DNA from: Pseudothauera hydrothermalis
Lineage (GTDB): Bacteria; Pseudomonadota; Gammaproteobacteria; Burkholderiales; Rhodocyclaceae
Length of the DNA: 64,000 bases
Assembly (NCBI RefSeq): GCF_003345255.1
Contig: NZ_CP029331.1
Location: forward strand, 248,001-312,000
Direction: 5' to 3'
The position numbers were made by a program, and so were the translations under genes. This document shows positions 20,556 to 29,784 of the stretch, in pieces (position 1 is the first letter of the stretch; every line of letters starts with the position of its first letter). The notes beneath the pieces were generated by a model. It made no database searches. It was not told the DNA's origin and was given only the letters and a program-made list of their open reading frames with translations.

Positions 20556-21773
20556 GTGAATCGAGCGGGTTTGACCGATGTATTCATCTGCGATGGCATC
20601 CGCACGCCGATTGGCCGTTACGGCGGCGCGCTGTCCGCGGTGCGTGCCGACGACTTGGCCGCCATTCCTATCCGCGCGCTGATCGAGCGCCATCCCGGCG
20701 TGGATTGGGCGGCGGTAGACGACATCTACTACGGCTGCGCCAACCAGGCGGGGGAGGATAACCGCGATGTGGCCCGCATGGCCGGCTTGCTGGCTGGACT
20801 GCCGGTGGATGTACCCGGTTCCACGATCAACCGCCTTTGCGGCTCCGGCATGGATGCCATCGGCACCGCGGCGCGCGCGATTCGCGCCGGTGAGGCTGCG
20901 CTGATGATCGCCGGCGGGGTGGAATCGATGAGCCGCGCGCCCTTTGTCATGGGCAAGGCGGATACCGCTTTTTCGCGCAGCGCCAAGATCGAGGACACCA
21001 CCATCGGCTGGCGCTTCGTCAATCCGCTGATGAAGGCCAAGTACGGTATCGATTCGATGCCCGAGACCGCCGAGAACGTGGCGGCCGAGTTCGGCATCGC
21101 GCGCGCCGATCAGGATGCTTTTGCCCTGCGCAGCCAGCAACGCTATGCCGCTGCCGCCGAGCGGGGGTTCTTCGTCGGCGAGATCGTGCCGGTGAGTGTT
21201 GCGCAGAAAAAGGGCGACCCGGTGGTGGTTTCCGCCGACGAACATCCGCGCGCCACCACGCTGGAAGCGCTGGCCAAGCTCAAGGGGGTGGTGCGCCCGG
21301 ACGGCAGCGTGACCGCGGGTAACGCCTCGGGCGTCAATGATGGCGCGGTGGCACTGCTGCTCGCCAACGAGGCGGCCGCTGTGCGCCACGGCCTGACGCC
21401 GCGCGCGCGCATCCTTGCCATGGCCACCGCCGGGGTGGAGCCGCGCATCATGGGCATCGGCCCGGCGCCGGCCTCGCGCAAAGTGCTGGCGCGCGCTGGG
21501 CTCAGCCTGGAGCAGATGGATGTCATTGAGCTCAACGAAGCTTTTGCCGCTCAGGCGCTGGCGGTGCTACGCCAGCTCGGCCTGCCGGATGACGCCATGC
21601 AGGTCAATCCGAACGGCGGCGCGATCGCGCTCGGACATCCGCTGGGCGCCTCCGGGGCCCGCCTGGTGCTCACCGCGCTGCGCCAGTTGGAGGCCAGCGG
21701 CGGGCGCTACGGCCTGTGCACCATGTGCATCGGCGTCGGGCAAGGCATTGCGCTGATCATCGAGCGGGTGTGA
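20556..21773 (+). CDS. paaJ: 3-oxoadipyl-CoA/3-oxo-5,6-dehydrosuberyl-CoA thiolase
   Basis: 405 residues from a GTG with a strong AAGGAGGA ribosome site; the frame is open well upstream within paaR but that part is not thiolase-like. Thiolase II family: active-site Cys in NRLCGSGMDAIG, His in NGGAIALGHPLGASGAR, and the second Cys in CTMCIGVGQG. It performs both thiolytic steps of the pathway, giving acetyl-CoA and succinyl-CoA. It closes the catabolic part of the operon; PcaF of the beta-ketoadipate pathway is the close alternative name. Confidence 0.9.
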   Translation: MNRAGLTDVFICDGIRTPIGRYGGALSAVRADDLAAIPIRALIERHPGVDWAAVDDIYYGCANQAGEDNRDVARMAGLLAGLPVDVPGSTINRLCGSGMDAIGTAARAIRAGEAALMIAGGVESMSRAPFVMGKADTAFSRSAKIEDTTIGWRFVNPLMKAKYGIDSMPETAENVAAEFGIARADQDAFALRSQQRYAAAAERGFFVGEIVPVSVAQKKGDPVVVSADEHPRATTLEALAKLKGVVRPDGSVTAGNASGVNDGAVALLLANEAAAVRHGLTPRARILAMATAGVEPRIMGIGPAPASRKVLARAGLSLEQMDVIELNEAFAAQALAVLRQLGLPDDAMQVNPNGGAIALGHPLGASGARLVLTALRQLEASGGRYGLCTMCIGVGQGIALIIERV

Positions 21774-21822
21774 CGAAACGCCTTTGGTCTTCACAATTCG
21801 TTATGTTCAAACTAATTAGTAA

Positions 21823-21831
21823 TGTGATAAT
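21823..21831 (+). promoter_or_regulatory. Candidate extended -10 promoter before the ABC transporter
   Basis: TGTGATAAT, an extended -10 (TG-N-GATAAT), inside an unusually A/T-rich stretch of the 127-base gap. No good -35 is visible, as allowed for extended -10 promoters. It suggests the transporter genes can be expressed apart from paaJ. Confidence 0.4.
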
Positions 21832-21900
21832 TTTTCGCCACCGGTAATCGGGCAAGCCCTCAGGCCCGCTTACTCATACAAACCAAGAGGAGGAGACACC

Positions 21901-23049
21901 ATGAAGCTGAAAAATACGTTGTTGGCCGTCCTTGGCCTTGCTTTCGCCGCCAGTGCAGCGCATGCCCAGATTAAAGTGGGCGTTACCGTCTCGGCGACCG
22001 GTCCGGCGGCCTCGCTCGGCATTCCGGAGCGTAACACCGTCGCCCTGATGCCGCAGGAAATCGCAGGTCAAAAGATCAACTACATCGTTCTCGACGACGC
22101 CTCCGATACCACCACTGCAGTGAAAAACATACGCAAACTGGTATCCGAAGACAAAGTGGATGTGGTGCTCGGCTCCACGACTTCGCCCAACTCGCTGGCG
22201 ATGATTGACGTGGCCGCAGAAAGCCAGACCCCGATGATTTCCTGGGCCGCCTCCAGCCGCATCGTCGAACCGGTGGATGAGAAGCGCCGCTGGGTGTTCA
22301 AGACGCCGCAGAACGATGCGCAGATGTCCACCGCCATCGTCGAACACATGACCAATCATGGCGTCAAGACGGTCGGCTTCATCGGCTTTGCCGACGCCTA
22401 CGGCGAAGGCTGGTACGAGCAGTTCAAGACCATCGCCGAGGCGCGCGGTATCCAGATCGTCGCCAACGAGCGCTTCAACCGTACCGACACCTCGGTGACG
22501 GGCCAAGTGCTCAAGCTGATGGCCGCCCGCCCGGATGCGATGTTCATCGCCGGTTCCGGCACCCCGGCGGCGCTGCCGCAAAAGGCGCTGGTCGAGCGCG
22601 GCTGGAAGGGCAAGGTCTATCAAACCCACGGCGTGGCCAACAACGACTTCCTGCGGGTGTGTGGCAAGGATTGCGAAGGCACTTTCCTGCCGGCCGGCCC
22701 GGTGCTGGTGGCCGAGCAGCTGCCGGACGACAATCCGGTCAAGAATTCGGCAATGGAATACATCGCCAAGTACGAGGCCGCCCATGGCAAGGGCAGCGTG
22801 TCCACCTTTGGCGCTCATGCCTGGGATTCTGGCGTGCTGCTGCAAGCCGCGGTGCCTGAGGCGCTCAAAAAAGCCAAGCCGGGTACCGCGGAGTTCCGCG
22901 CGGCGCTACGCGATGCGTTGGAAAACGTCAAGGAAGTGCCCGCTGCGCATGGCATCTTCAGCATGAGCCCGACCGACCACCTGGGTCTGGACCAGCGCGC
23001 GCGTGTGATGGTGCAAATCCAAAACGGCGCCTGGAAGCTCGCCAAGTAA
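21901..23049 (+). CDS. Branched-chain-type ABC substrate-binding protein
   Basis: 382 residues with a clear signal peptide (MKLKNTLLAVLGLAFAASAAHA, cut before QIKVG) and the Peripla_BP_6 fold (VGVTVSATGPAASLGIPERN, FVKT-like WVFKTPQNDAQM, GFADAYGEGWYE). Homologues near aromatic-degradation genes often bind aromatic acids rather than amino acids. Its position after the paa genes points to phenylacetate or a related acid; this is inferred from context only. The ribosome site is AGGAGGAGA. Confidence 0.88.
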   Translation: MKLKNTLLAVLGLAFAASAAHAQIKVGVTVSATGPAASLGIPERNTVALMPQEIAGQKINYIVLDDASDTTTAVKNIRKLVSEDKVDVVLGSTTSPNSLAMIDVAAESQTPMISWAASSRIVEPVDEKRRWVFKTPQNDAQMSTAIVEHMTNHGVKTVGFIGFADAYGEGWYEQFKTIAEARGIQIVANERFNRTDTSVTGQVLKLMAARPDAMFIAGSGTPAALPQKALVERGWKGKVYQTHGVANNDFLRVCGKDCEGTFLPAGPVLVAEQLPDDNPVKNSAMEYIAKYEAAHGKGSVSTFGAHAWDSGVLLQAAVPEALKKAKPGTAEFRAALRDALENVKEVPAAHGIFSMSPTDHLGLDQRARVMVQIQNGAWKLAK

Positions 23050-23061
23050 GCGTTCCCGAGC

Positions 23062-23085
23062 GGGCGCGGGCCACTGCCCGCGCCC
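23062..23085 (+). other. Perfect GC hairpin between binding protein and permease genes
   Basis: GGGCGCGGGC (23062-23071) and GCCCGCGCCC (23076-23085) form a 10-bp perfect stem with a 4-base loop, directly after the binding-protein stop. No T run follows. Such elements usually protect the upstream message or halt part of transcription, so the binding protein is made in excess over the membrane parts. Confidence 0.6.
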
Positions 23086-23163
23086 CTTGTCCAGACCGAT
23101 ACAAAGCATACATATACCGCACCACGCAGCCGGCGGCCTCGGGTGGGGCGGGGGGGTTCGTCC

Positions 23164-24201
23164 ATGGATTTGCAGATCGCCCTGATTCTGGGGCAGGACG
23201 GTATCACCAACGGGTCGATATATGCCTTGCTGGCGCTGGCGCTGGTCTTGGTATTCGCGGTCACCCGGGTGATCTTCATTCCGCAAGGGGAGTTCGTCGC
23301 CTATGGCGCGCTCACCTTGGCGATGATGGTCAATGGCAATGTGCCAGCCACCGTTTGGCTATTGATCGTGGCTGGCGTGGCGGTGGCCGTGATCGATGGC
23401 TATGAGGCGTTCAAAGCAGGACAAAACCGGCGGCTGCCGGCGATCTTCGGTGTCAATATTGCCTATCCGCTGGTGCTCCTCGGCGCGCTGAAGATGCTGC
23501 CGCTGGCCGAGATGCCGCTGGCGCTGCAGGTGCTCGCCACGCTGTTGGTGGTGGTGCCGATGGGGCCGATGATGTACCGCCTGGTGTATCAACCTATCGC
23601 CGAGGCACCCGTGCTGGTGTTGCTGATCGTCTCGGTGGCGGCGCATGTGGCCATGGTGGGGCTGGGGCTGGTGTTCTTCGGCGCCGAAGGCTACCGCACC
23701 CCGCCGTTTTCCGAGGCGCGCTTCGAGCTGGGCCCGATGATGATCAGCGGTCAGACTATCTGGGTGGTACTCGCTTCGCTGGTGTTGATCTTTGCCCTGG
23801 CGCTGTTCTTTGGCCGCACCTTGTACGGCAAGGCGCTGCGCGCCACCGCGATCAACCGCACCGGTGCGCGGCTGATGGGGATTTCGCCGGCGCTGGCCGG
23901 CAAGCTGACCTTCTTTCTGGCCGCGCTGATCGGGGTGCTCTCAGGCGTGCTGATTTCGCCGATTACCACCATCTATTACGACACCGGCTTTCTGATCGGT
24001 CTGAAAGGCTTTGTCGGCGCCATCATCGGTGGGCTGGCGAGTTACCCGATCGCCGCCGCCGGTGCGGTGCTGGTCGGTTTGCTGGAGGCGTTCAGTTCCT
24101 TCTGGGCGAGCGCCTACAAGGAAGTCATCGTCTTTACTCTCATCATTCCGGTGCTGCTGTGGCGTTCGCTGAAGAGCCATCACCTGGAGGAGGAAGAATG
24201 A
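23164..24201 (+). CDS. LivH-type ABC transporter permease
   Basis: 345 residues from ATG 23164 (MDLQIALILGQDGITNGSIYALLALAL); an in-frame start at 23143 would add 7 residues. It is very hydrophobic with about eight membrane helices and the BPD_transp_2 pattern (GITNGSIYALLA, AINRTGARLMGI, GGLASYPIAAAGAVLVGLLE). It forms half of the membrane channel. It overlaps the next gene by 4 bases. Confidence 0.9.
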   Translation: MDLQIALILGQDGITNGSIYALLALALVLVFAVTRVIFIPQGEFVAYGALTLAMMVNGNVPATVWLLIVAGVAVAVIDGYEAFKAGQNRRLPAIFGVNIAYPLVLLGALKMLPLAEMPLALQVLATLLVVVPMGPMMYRLVYQPIAEAPVLVLLIVSVAAHVAMVGLGLVFFGAEGYRTPPFSEARFELGPMMISGQTIWVVLASLVLIFALALFFGRTLYGKALRATAINRTGARLMGISPALAGKLTFFLAALIGVLSGVLISPITTIYYDTGFLIGLKGFVGAIIGGLASYPIAAAGAVLVGLLEAFSSFWASAYKEVIVFTLIIPVLLWRSLKSHHLEEEE

Positions 24202-26012
24202 AGTTCACGCTCTCTGCGCGCGTGGTGCTAGGCGCCTTCCTCGCCGCCGTGCTGCTCGCGCCGCTTCTGCTGTCGGCCTTCTATGTCACCTTGCTCAATT
24301 ACATCGGTCTGTACGCCATGGTGGCGCTCGGCCTGGTGCTGCTGACCGGCGTCGGCGGGCTGACCAGCTTCGGGCAGGCGGCCTTCGTTGGCCTTGGCGC
24401 CTACACCACCGCGGTGCTGACCACTGCGTCCGACCTGCCCGGCTGGCTGGCTTGGCTGAGCGGTTCGCCCTGGTTGAGCTTGCTGGCCGGTCTGGTGCTG
24501 ACCGCGGCGGTGGCCATCGTGCTCGGCTCGCTTACACTCAAACTCTCCGGTCACTATTTGCCTTTGGGTACCATTGCCTGGGGGATCAGCCTGTATTTTC
24601 TGTTCGGCAACCTCGCCTCCCTGGGCGGGCATACCGGTCTGACCGGTATTCCGCCGATTGCCGTTTTTGGCTATGAGCTTTCACAGGGGCATCAGATTTA
24701 CTATCTGATCTGGCTGTTTTTGCTGATCGGCCTCTATACCACCAGCAATCTGTTGGATTCGCGCGAAGGGCGCGCCATCCGCGCGCTCAAGGGCGGCATG
24801 GTGATGGCCGAGGCGATGGGGGTGGATACCGCGCGCTCGCGCATGGTGATCTTCGTCATCGCTGCGCTTTTGGCCTGTGCGTCGGGCTGGCTGTATGCCC
24901 ATATGCAGCGCTTCGTCAACCCCACTCCCTTCGGCCTGCACATCGGCATCGAGTATTTGTTCATGGCCGTGGTCGGCGGCGCGGCCCAGGTGTGGGGGGC
25001 GTTGGTGGGCGCCGGGGTGATTACCGTGCTCAAACAATGGCTGCAGGATGTGCTGCCCAAGTTGTTTGGCCAGAGCGGCAATTTCGAGGTGATTTTTTTC
25101 GGCCTGCTGCTGGTGCTGATCCTGCATAAAGCCCGCGGCGGCTTGTGGCCGATCCTGGTGAACCTGGTCGGGCGGGTGGTGCCGGTACAAGCCGCCCAGC
25201 GGCGCATCGACGCCGGCGCCGAGCCGCTGCCGCGGCGCACGCTGCCGCAAGCGGGCGAAGTACTGCTCGAGGCCAAGAATGTCACCCGCCGTTTCGGTGG
25301 CCTAGTGGCCAACAACAACATGAGCCTCACCGTGCGCGCGGGCGAGATTCTGGCGCTGATCGGCCCCAACGGAGCCGGTAAAAGCACGATGTTCAACCAG
25401 ATCTCTGGCGTGGATACGCCGACTTCGGGCGATGTGCTGTTCCGCGGCCAGTCGGTGGTGGGGCTGGGTTCGCGGGCGATTGCCAAACTGGGCATGAGCC
25501 GCACTTTTCAGCATGTGAAACTGCTGCCTACGATGAGCGTGCTGGAAAATGTGGCCATCGGTGCCCATCTGCGCGGCACCAAGGGCGTGCTGAGCGCGGC
25601 CTGGCGCTTCGATCGTGCCGAGGAAGCGCGCCTTTTGGCCGAAGCAGCGCGGCAGATCGAACGTGTCGGCCTGGCCGAGCATATGTTCGATGAAGCGGGT
25701 GCCTTGGCGCTGGGCCAGCAGCGTATTCTGGAGATCGCCCGTGCGCTGTGCGCCGACCCCTGCCTGCTGTTGCTCGATGAGCCAGCTGCCGGTCTGCGAC
25801 TGAAGGAAAAGGAGGCGCTCGCCAACCTGCTGAAGAAACTGCGCGCGGAAGGCATGGGCATTTTGCTGGTCGAGCATGACATGGATTTTGTCATGGGCTT
25901 GGTCGACCGGGTGGTGGTGATGGAATTCGGCGAGAAGATCGCCGAAGGTCTGCCCGAGGAAGTGCAACAGAATCCGGCGGTGCTGGAAGCCTATCTGGGA
26001 GGGGTGGAATGA
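24198..26012 (+). CDS. LivM-LivG fusion: ABC permease joined to ATPase
   Basis: 604 residues. Residues 1-330 are a LivM-type permease ([56 protein letters not shown]). After a short linker, residues about 355-604 form a LivG-type ATPase with Walker A GPNGAGKS, signature region [14 protein letters not shown], Walker B LLLLDEP and the H-loop VEHDMDFVM. The reading frame is continuous, so this is a genuine fusion of two proteins that are separate in E. coli. ATPase and permease are therefore made in a fixed 1:1 ratio. It overlaps both neighbours by 4 bases. Confidence 0.92.
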   Translation: MKFTLSARVVLGAFLAAVLLAPLLLSAFYVTLLNYIGLYAMVALGLVLLTGVGGLTSFGQAAFVGLGAYTTAVLTTASDLPGWLAWLSGSPWLSLLAGLVLTAAVAIVLGSLTLKLSGHYLPLGTIAWGISLYFLFGNLASLGGHTGLTGIPPIAVFGYELSQGHQIYYLIWLFLLIGLYTTSNLLDSREGRAIRALKGGMVMAEAMGVDTARSRMVIFVIAALLACASGWLYAHMQRFVNPTPFGLHIGIEYLFMAVVGGAAQVWGALVGAGVITVLKQWLQDVLPKLFGQSGNFEVIFFGLLLVLILHKARGGLWPILVNLVGRVVPVQAAQRRIDAGAEPLPRRTLPQAGEVLLEAKNVTRRFGGLVANNNMSLTVRAGEILALIGPNGAGKSTMFNQISGVDTPTSGDVLFRGQSVVGLGSRAIAKLGMSRTFQHVKLLPTMSVLENVAIGAHLRGTKGVLSAAWRFDRAEEARLLAEAARQIERVGLAEHMFDEAGALALGQQRILEIARALCADPCLLLLDEPAAGLRLKEKEALANLLKKLRAEGMGILLVEHDMDFVMGLVDRVVVMEFGEKIAEGLPEEVQQNPAVLEAYLGGVE

Positions 26013-26770
26013 GCGCCGCGACCGTCAACAACGTTCTGGAAGTGCGCGACCTGTGCGTGGCCTATGGCAAGGTCGAGGCGCTGCACAACGCCAACATCTG
26101 CGTCGGCGAGGGGCAGATCGTCACCGTCATCGGCCCCAACGGTGCCGGCAAGACCACCATGCTGTCGGCGATCATGGGGGTATTGGGCTCGCGCGGGCAG
26201 ATTACCTTTGACGGCCGCATCGAGGGCGTGCCGGAGGTCGAGCGCATGGTCGCCCGCGGCATGAACCTGGTGCCCGAAAAGCGCGAGCTGTTCGGCGAGA
26301 TGAGCGTGGAGGATAACCTGGTGCTGGGTGCTTTCCAGCGTTACCGGATGGGCTTACGTGACCATGCTCAAACTTTGGAGGAGGTCTACGACATCTTCCC
26401 GCGCCTGAAGGAGCGTCGCAGCCAGCTGGCCGGCACGTTGTCGGGCGGCGAGCGCCAGATGCTGGCGGTGGGCCGCGCGCTGATGGCGAAACCGAAGCTT
26501 CTGATGCTGGACGAGCCCAGCCTGGGGCTGGCGCCACTGATTGTGCGCGAGATCTTTCGCATCATCGCGGAACTGCGCCGGCGCGGGGTGTCCATCCTGC
26601 TGGTGGAGCAGAACGCGCGCGCCGCGCTGCAGGTGGCCGATTATGCCTATGTGCTGGAGACTGGCGAGATCGCCATGGAAGGTCCGGCCCACAAGCTGGC
26701 CGACGACCCGCGCGTCATCGAAGCCTATCTGGGCCTTGGCGGAAAACATCAAGACAAGCTCGCTGGCTAG
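26009..26770 (+). CDS. LivF-type ABC transporter ATPase
   Basis: 253 residues with Walker [10 protein letters not shown], signature [15 protein letters not shown], Walker [14 protein letters not shown] and the LivF-like ending. It pairs with the ATPase half of the preceding fusion to power uptake. It overlaps that gene by 4 bases and ends the transporter set. Confidence 0.92.
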   Translation: MSAATVNNVLEVRDLCVAYGKVEALHNANICVGEGQIVTVIGPNGAGKTTMLSAIMGVLGSRGQITFDGRIEGVPEVERMVARGMNLVPEKRELFGEMSVEDNLVLGAFQRYRMGLRDHAQTLEEVYDIFPRLKERRSQLAGTLSGGERQMLAVGRALMAKPKLLMLDEPSLGLAPLIVREIFRIIAELRRRGVSILLVEQNARAALQVADYAYVLETGEIAMEGPAHKLADDPRVIEAYLGLGGKHQDKLAG

Positions 26771-26823
26771 GCAACCGAGCCACAGCCAGAAGCCGGCGAT
26801 CCATCCCACGAGGAAGACAACAC

Positions 26824-27414
26824 ATGGAAGCCCTACGCATCATCGAGGACGAGCACCAGTCGCTTGCCGCCATTCTGCACGCGGTGCGCTACATGCTGAA
26901 GGAGATCGGCAAAGGCACGCTCGCCCCCGACTTCCGTCTGCTGCGCGCCATGGTGCACTACCTGGACGCTTATCCCGAACAGCGCCACCACCCCAAGGAA
27001 GATCAGTACCTGTTCGCCCGCTTGAAACTGCGCACTGACGAGGGCGCCGAGGCCATGGCCCGCCTGGAGCAGGAGCACGCCGGCGGCCAGACGCGCATCA
27101 AGGCGCTGGAAACTGCGCTGCACCAGTACGCCAGCGGCGACAAGGACGGCTTTGATACCTTTACCCGTGCCTTCGAAAACTTCGCCGATTTTTATCGCAG
27201 CCACATGCTTTTGGAAGAACGCGAGATCCTGCCCTTGTGCCGAAAGTATTTCACCGACGAGGACTGGGAGGCGGTCGCAGCAGGCTTTCGTGAAAACAAT
27301 GACCCGATGGGCGGCACCCGCGATACCGAGGACTTCCAGCGCATCTTCTCCAGGCTAGTAGCCGCCGCGCCGCCGCCTATCGGCCTGGGCGCGGGGCCCT
27401 ATCGGGACGATTGA
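26824..27414 (+). CDS. Hemerythrin-like HHE-domain protein
   Basis: 196 residues with the spaced metal-binding histidines and acids of the HHE family (EDEHQSLAAILHAV, MVHYLDAYPEQRHHPKEDQYLF, LEQEHAGG, YRSHMLLEEREILP). Such cytoplasmic diiron proteins bind O2 or sense iron, oxygen or NO. Lying directly after the transporter of an O2-consuming pathway, it might buffer or sense oxygen, but the role is inferred. It is 53 bases downstream of livF, with ribosome site ACGAGGAAG. Confidence 0.85.
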   Translation: MEALRIIEDEHQSLAAILHAVRYMLKEIGKGTLAPDFRLLRAMVHYLDAYPEQRHHPKEDQYLFARLKLRTDEGAEAMARLEQEHAGGQTRIKALETALHQYASGDKDGFDTFTRAFENFADFYRSHMLLEEREILPLCRKYFTDEDWEAVAAGFRENNDPMGGTRDTEDFQRIFSRLVAAAPPPIGLGAGPYRDD

Positions 27415-27591
27415 GCCGTTGGCTGCGCGAGGCGCCATTGACTGCAGGTCGGCGCTCGCCGGGCGGCACCCGTACACGTGCCCTGATCCGGCGCGGCGCT
27501 ACATGCCGATGCACTGTGCCACAGGCGCGCAAACTCTGTATGCTCTACGCCACGCCTGGTGCAATGCGCGATGCCCTGCGGGGCGCGACGG

Positions 27592-27600
27592 TGCTAGAAT
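27592..27600 (+). promoter_or_regulatory. Candidate extended -10 of the HU gene
   Basis: TGCTAGAAT (TG-N-TAGAAT) lies 55 bases before the HU start; a second TAGAAT follows at 27609-27614. The -35 is weak. The rest of the 240-base gap from 27415 holds no gene that I can support. Confidence 0.5.
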
Positions 27601-27654
27601 CCGGCGCGTAGAATCCGACTCCGCTTCCTTACTTACACCAATCGAGGATTAAGC

Positions 27655-27933
27655 ATGAACAAAGGTGAATTCGTCGAAGCCTTGGCTGACCGCCTGGATG
27701 TTTCCCGCGCTCAAGCCGACCGCGCCCTGTCGGGCGTGCTCGAACTCATCGCTGAGCAACTGGCCAAAGGCGAAAAGGTGGCCTTTACCGGTTTTGGCTC
27801 CTTCGAGGTTTCCAAGCGCGCCGAGCGCACCGGTCGCAATCCGCAGACCGGCGCCACCATCAAGATTGCCGCCTCCAGCGTGCCCAAGTTCACCGCCGGT
27901 GCAACCTTGAAAGCGGCGGTCAACGGCAAGTAA
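27655..27933 (+). CDS. hupB: HU family DNA-binding protein
   Basis: 92 residues, a complete HU: MNKGEFVEALADRLDVSRAQAD helices, the GEKVAFTGFGSFEV sheet and the DNA-intercalating arm with RTGRNPQTGATIKI. It bends and compacts chromosomal DNA as a dimer. It is monocistronic, with its own promoter and a strong terminator. Confidence 0.96.
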   Translation: MNKGEFVEALADRLDVSRAQADRALSGVLELIAEQLAKGEKVAFTGFGSFEVSKRAERTGRNPQTGATIKIAASSVPKFTAGATLKAAVNGK

Positions 27934-27959
27934 GCCGACGTTTTGATACATCCTCATCG

Positions 27960-27988
27960 CCCGGCGCCGTGCAGGCGCCGGGTTTTTT
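27960..27988 (+). terminator. Rho-independent terminator of the HU gene
   Basis: Nine-bp perfect stem CCCGGCGCC (27960-27968) and GGCGCCGGG (27974-27982), a 5-base loop, then six Ts. Confidence 0.95.
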
Positions 27989-28422
27989 CGTCTCGCCCCC
28001 CTTTTTTGTTCGCGGCTGAGCTAGAATGCTGCGTGTTGTGCAATGCAGCAACCGGGCTGTGGCGGCAGGCTGGCGTCTTTCATACGATGCTCGCTGGCCG
28101 TGACCCGGCCCGAGGGACTGTATCCACAGCCCCATCGCCCCCGACCTCCTTTCAGTCGAACCCCATTCGTTCTTCCGATCGTCTGGCATCGCGATAACCG
28201 GTTGGTGCCGATGCGCGGTCGTGCCCGCCTTCGCCTCTATGGCGAGCGCGACGACCGGCTATGTTCATCGTGCGCCGCCGAATCCGGTGGCACGGCCCCC
28301 AGTGTGCGCGAGCACATCCTGGTGACCTAACCCGCGCGATATATTTGCGGCCCCCGTGCCATGGCGGGCCGAAATCCGCCGGGCGGCCTTTTTGCCGCCC
28401 GCCACACAAGGAAGACGACTTC
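27989..28422 (+). other. Long gene-free leader before the DEAD-box helicase
   Basis: 434 bases without a convincing gene; small open frames here lack ribosome sites and family likeness. A TAGAAT at 28022-28027 could be a -10, which would give a leader of almost 400 bases. Just before the helicase a perfect 8-bp hairpin, CGGGCGGC (28380-28387) with GCCGCCCG (28394-28401), lies 21 bases before the start codon. Long structured leaders are common on cold-induced RNA helicase messages. Confidence 0.45.
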
Positions 28423-29718
28423 ATGACATTCGATCGACTTGGTCTGAGCGAAGAATTGCTCAAAGCCATCCAGGCCACCGGTTACACCACCCCCACCGCG
28501 GTTCAGCAGCAAGCCATTCCGGCCGCAATCGCCGGAGGCGATTTGCTGGTGTCCTCGCAGACCGGCAGCGGCAAAACCGCGGCCTTCACCCTGCCTTGTT
28601 TGCAGCGCCTGAGCGGTCGCCGTCCGCCGCAGGGCAGCGGCCCGCGAGTGCTGATGCTGGCGCCGACCCGTGAGCTTGCCTTGCAAGTGGCGCAAGCAGT
28701 CCACACCTACGGTCGCGGGTTGCGCTGGTTGAACACCGCGTGCTTGGTGGGCGGCGCCCCTTTTTCTGCGCAGGCGAAGCAACTGGCCCGCCATCCAGAT
28801 GTGATCGTGGCCACTCCCGGCCGCCTGGTCGATCACCTGGCGCGCCGAAAGCTTAAGTTGTCCGACATCGAAATCCTGGTGCTGGACGAAGCCGACCGTA
28901 TGCTGGACATGGGTTTTCAGGAAGACATCGAAGCCATCGTGCGCGCCACCCCAGCCAGTCGCCAGACCCTGTTGTTTTCGGCCACGCTGGATGGTGTGGT
29001 TGGCAAGCTGGCGGCTGGACTGACCCGCAACCCGCAACGTATTGAAATTGCCGGCGACGACCGGGCGCACGGGCAGATCGAGCAGCGCCTGTTGTTTGCC
29101 GACGGGCTAAGCCACAAAAACAGGTTGCTGGCAGCGGTGCTCGGCTGCCACACGGTAAACCAGGCGGTGGTCTTTACCGCCACCAAGCGCGGCGCTGAGG
29201 AGCTTGCCTTGCAATTGCAGGAAAAAGGCTTTTCTGCGGCTGCCCTGCACGGCGACATGAACCAAGGCGCGCGCAACCGTACCTTGCAGCAGTTGCGCAC
29301 CGGGCGGCTCGCGATTTTGGTGGCCACCGATGTGGCCGCGCGCGGCATCGATGTGGCCGGCATCAGCCATGTGGTCAATTTCGATCTGCCCCGCCAGGCC
29401 GAAGACTATGTGCACCGTATCGGTCGAACCGGCCGCGCCGGGCGCACCGGGGTGGCGATCACCCTGTCTGGGCCGCGTGAGGCCGGCCTCATCCGCGCCA
29501 TCGAGCGCTACACCGGCGACCGTCTGGCCGTGCACACCATCGCCGGCTTGGAACCCAGTCCGCGTGCGACCAATCCGCCGCGCTTTGGCGGGCGTGGCCG
29601 CATGAGCGCGCAGCCTCCGGCCGATCGGTGGGCACCTGGCGGCGTGAGCGTGGCCCCGCGTGGCGATGGCGGCCGGCGCAGCGACTCCAATCAGGCGCCT
29701 CGCCGTTTTTGCCGATAA
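28423..29718 (+). CDS. DEAD-box ATP-dependent RNA helicase (RhlE-like)
   Basis: 431 residues from MTFDRLGLSEELLKAI, with ribosome site AAGGAAG; the frame is open further upstream but unrelated. All helicase motifs are present: Q motif, SSQTGSGKT, PTRELALQ, TPGRLVD, LDEADRMLD, SATLDG, ATDVAARGIDV and HRIGRTGRAGRTG. A basic, Gly/Arg-rich tail of about 50 residues follows. It is closest in layout to RhlE, which remodels RNA during ribosome assembly and decay, especially in the cold. Confidence 0.92.
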   Translation: MTFDRLGLSEELLKAIQATGYTTPTAVQQQAIPAAIAGGDLLVSSQTGSGKTAAFTLPCLQRLSGRRPPQGSGPRVLMLAPTRELALQVAQAVHTYGRGLRWLNTACLVGGAPFSAQAKQLARHPDVIVATPGRLVDHLARRKLKLSDIEILVLDEADRMLDMGFQEDIEAIVRATPASRQTLLFSATLDGVVGKLAAGLTRNPQRIEIAGDDRAHGQIEQRLLFADGLSHKNRLLAAVLGCHTVNQAVVFTATKRGAEELALQLQEKGFSAAALHGDMNQGARNRTLQQLRTGRLAILVATDVAARGIDVAGISHVVNFDLPRQAEDYVHRIGRTGRAGRTGVAITLSGPREAGLIRAIERYTGDRLAVHTIAGLEPSPRATNPPRFGGRGRMSAQPPADRWAPGGVSVAPRGDGGRRSDSNQAPRRFCR

Positions 29719-29728
29719 ATCGGTCACA

Positions 29729-29758
29729 CCCCACAACCGCCGCAAGGCGGCTATGGGG
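29729..29758. terminator. Hairpin between converging helicase and nusB genes
   Basis: CCCCA (29729-29733) pairs with TGGGG (29754-29758), with CCGCC/GGCGG inside. It could serve both strands, but neither side has a strong T run. Confidence 0.45.
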
Positions 29759-29784
29759 TTCTTGACGATCAGTGCAAGCGGTTT

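Noticed and set aside
28043..28330. Small open frame in the helicase leader
   Set aside because: No ribosome site, Arg/Pro-rich random-like composition and no known family.
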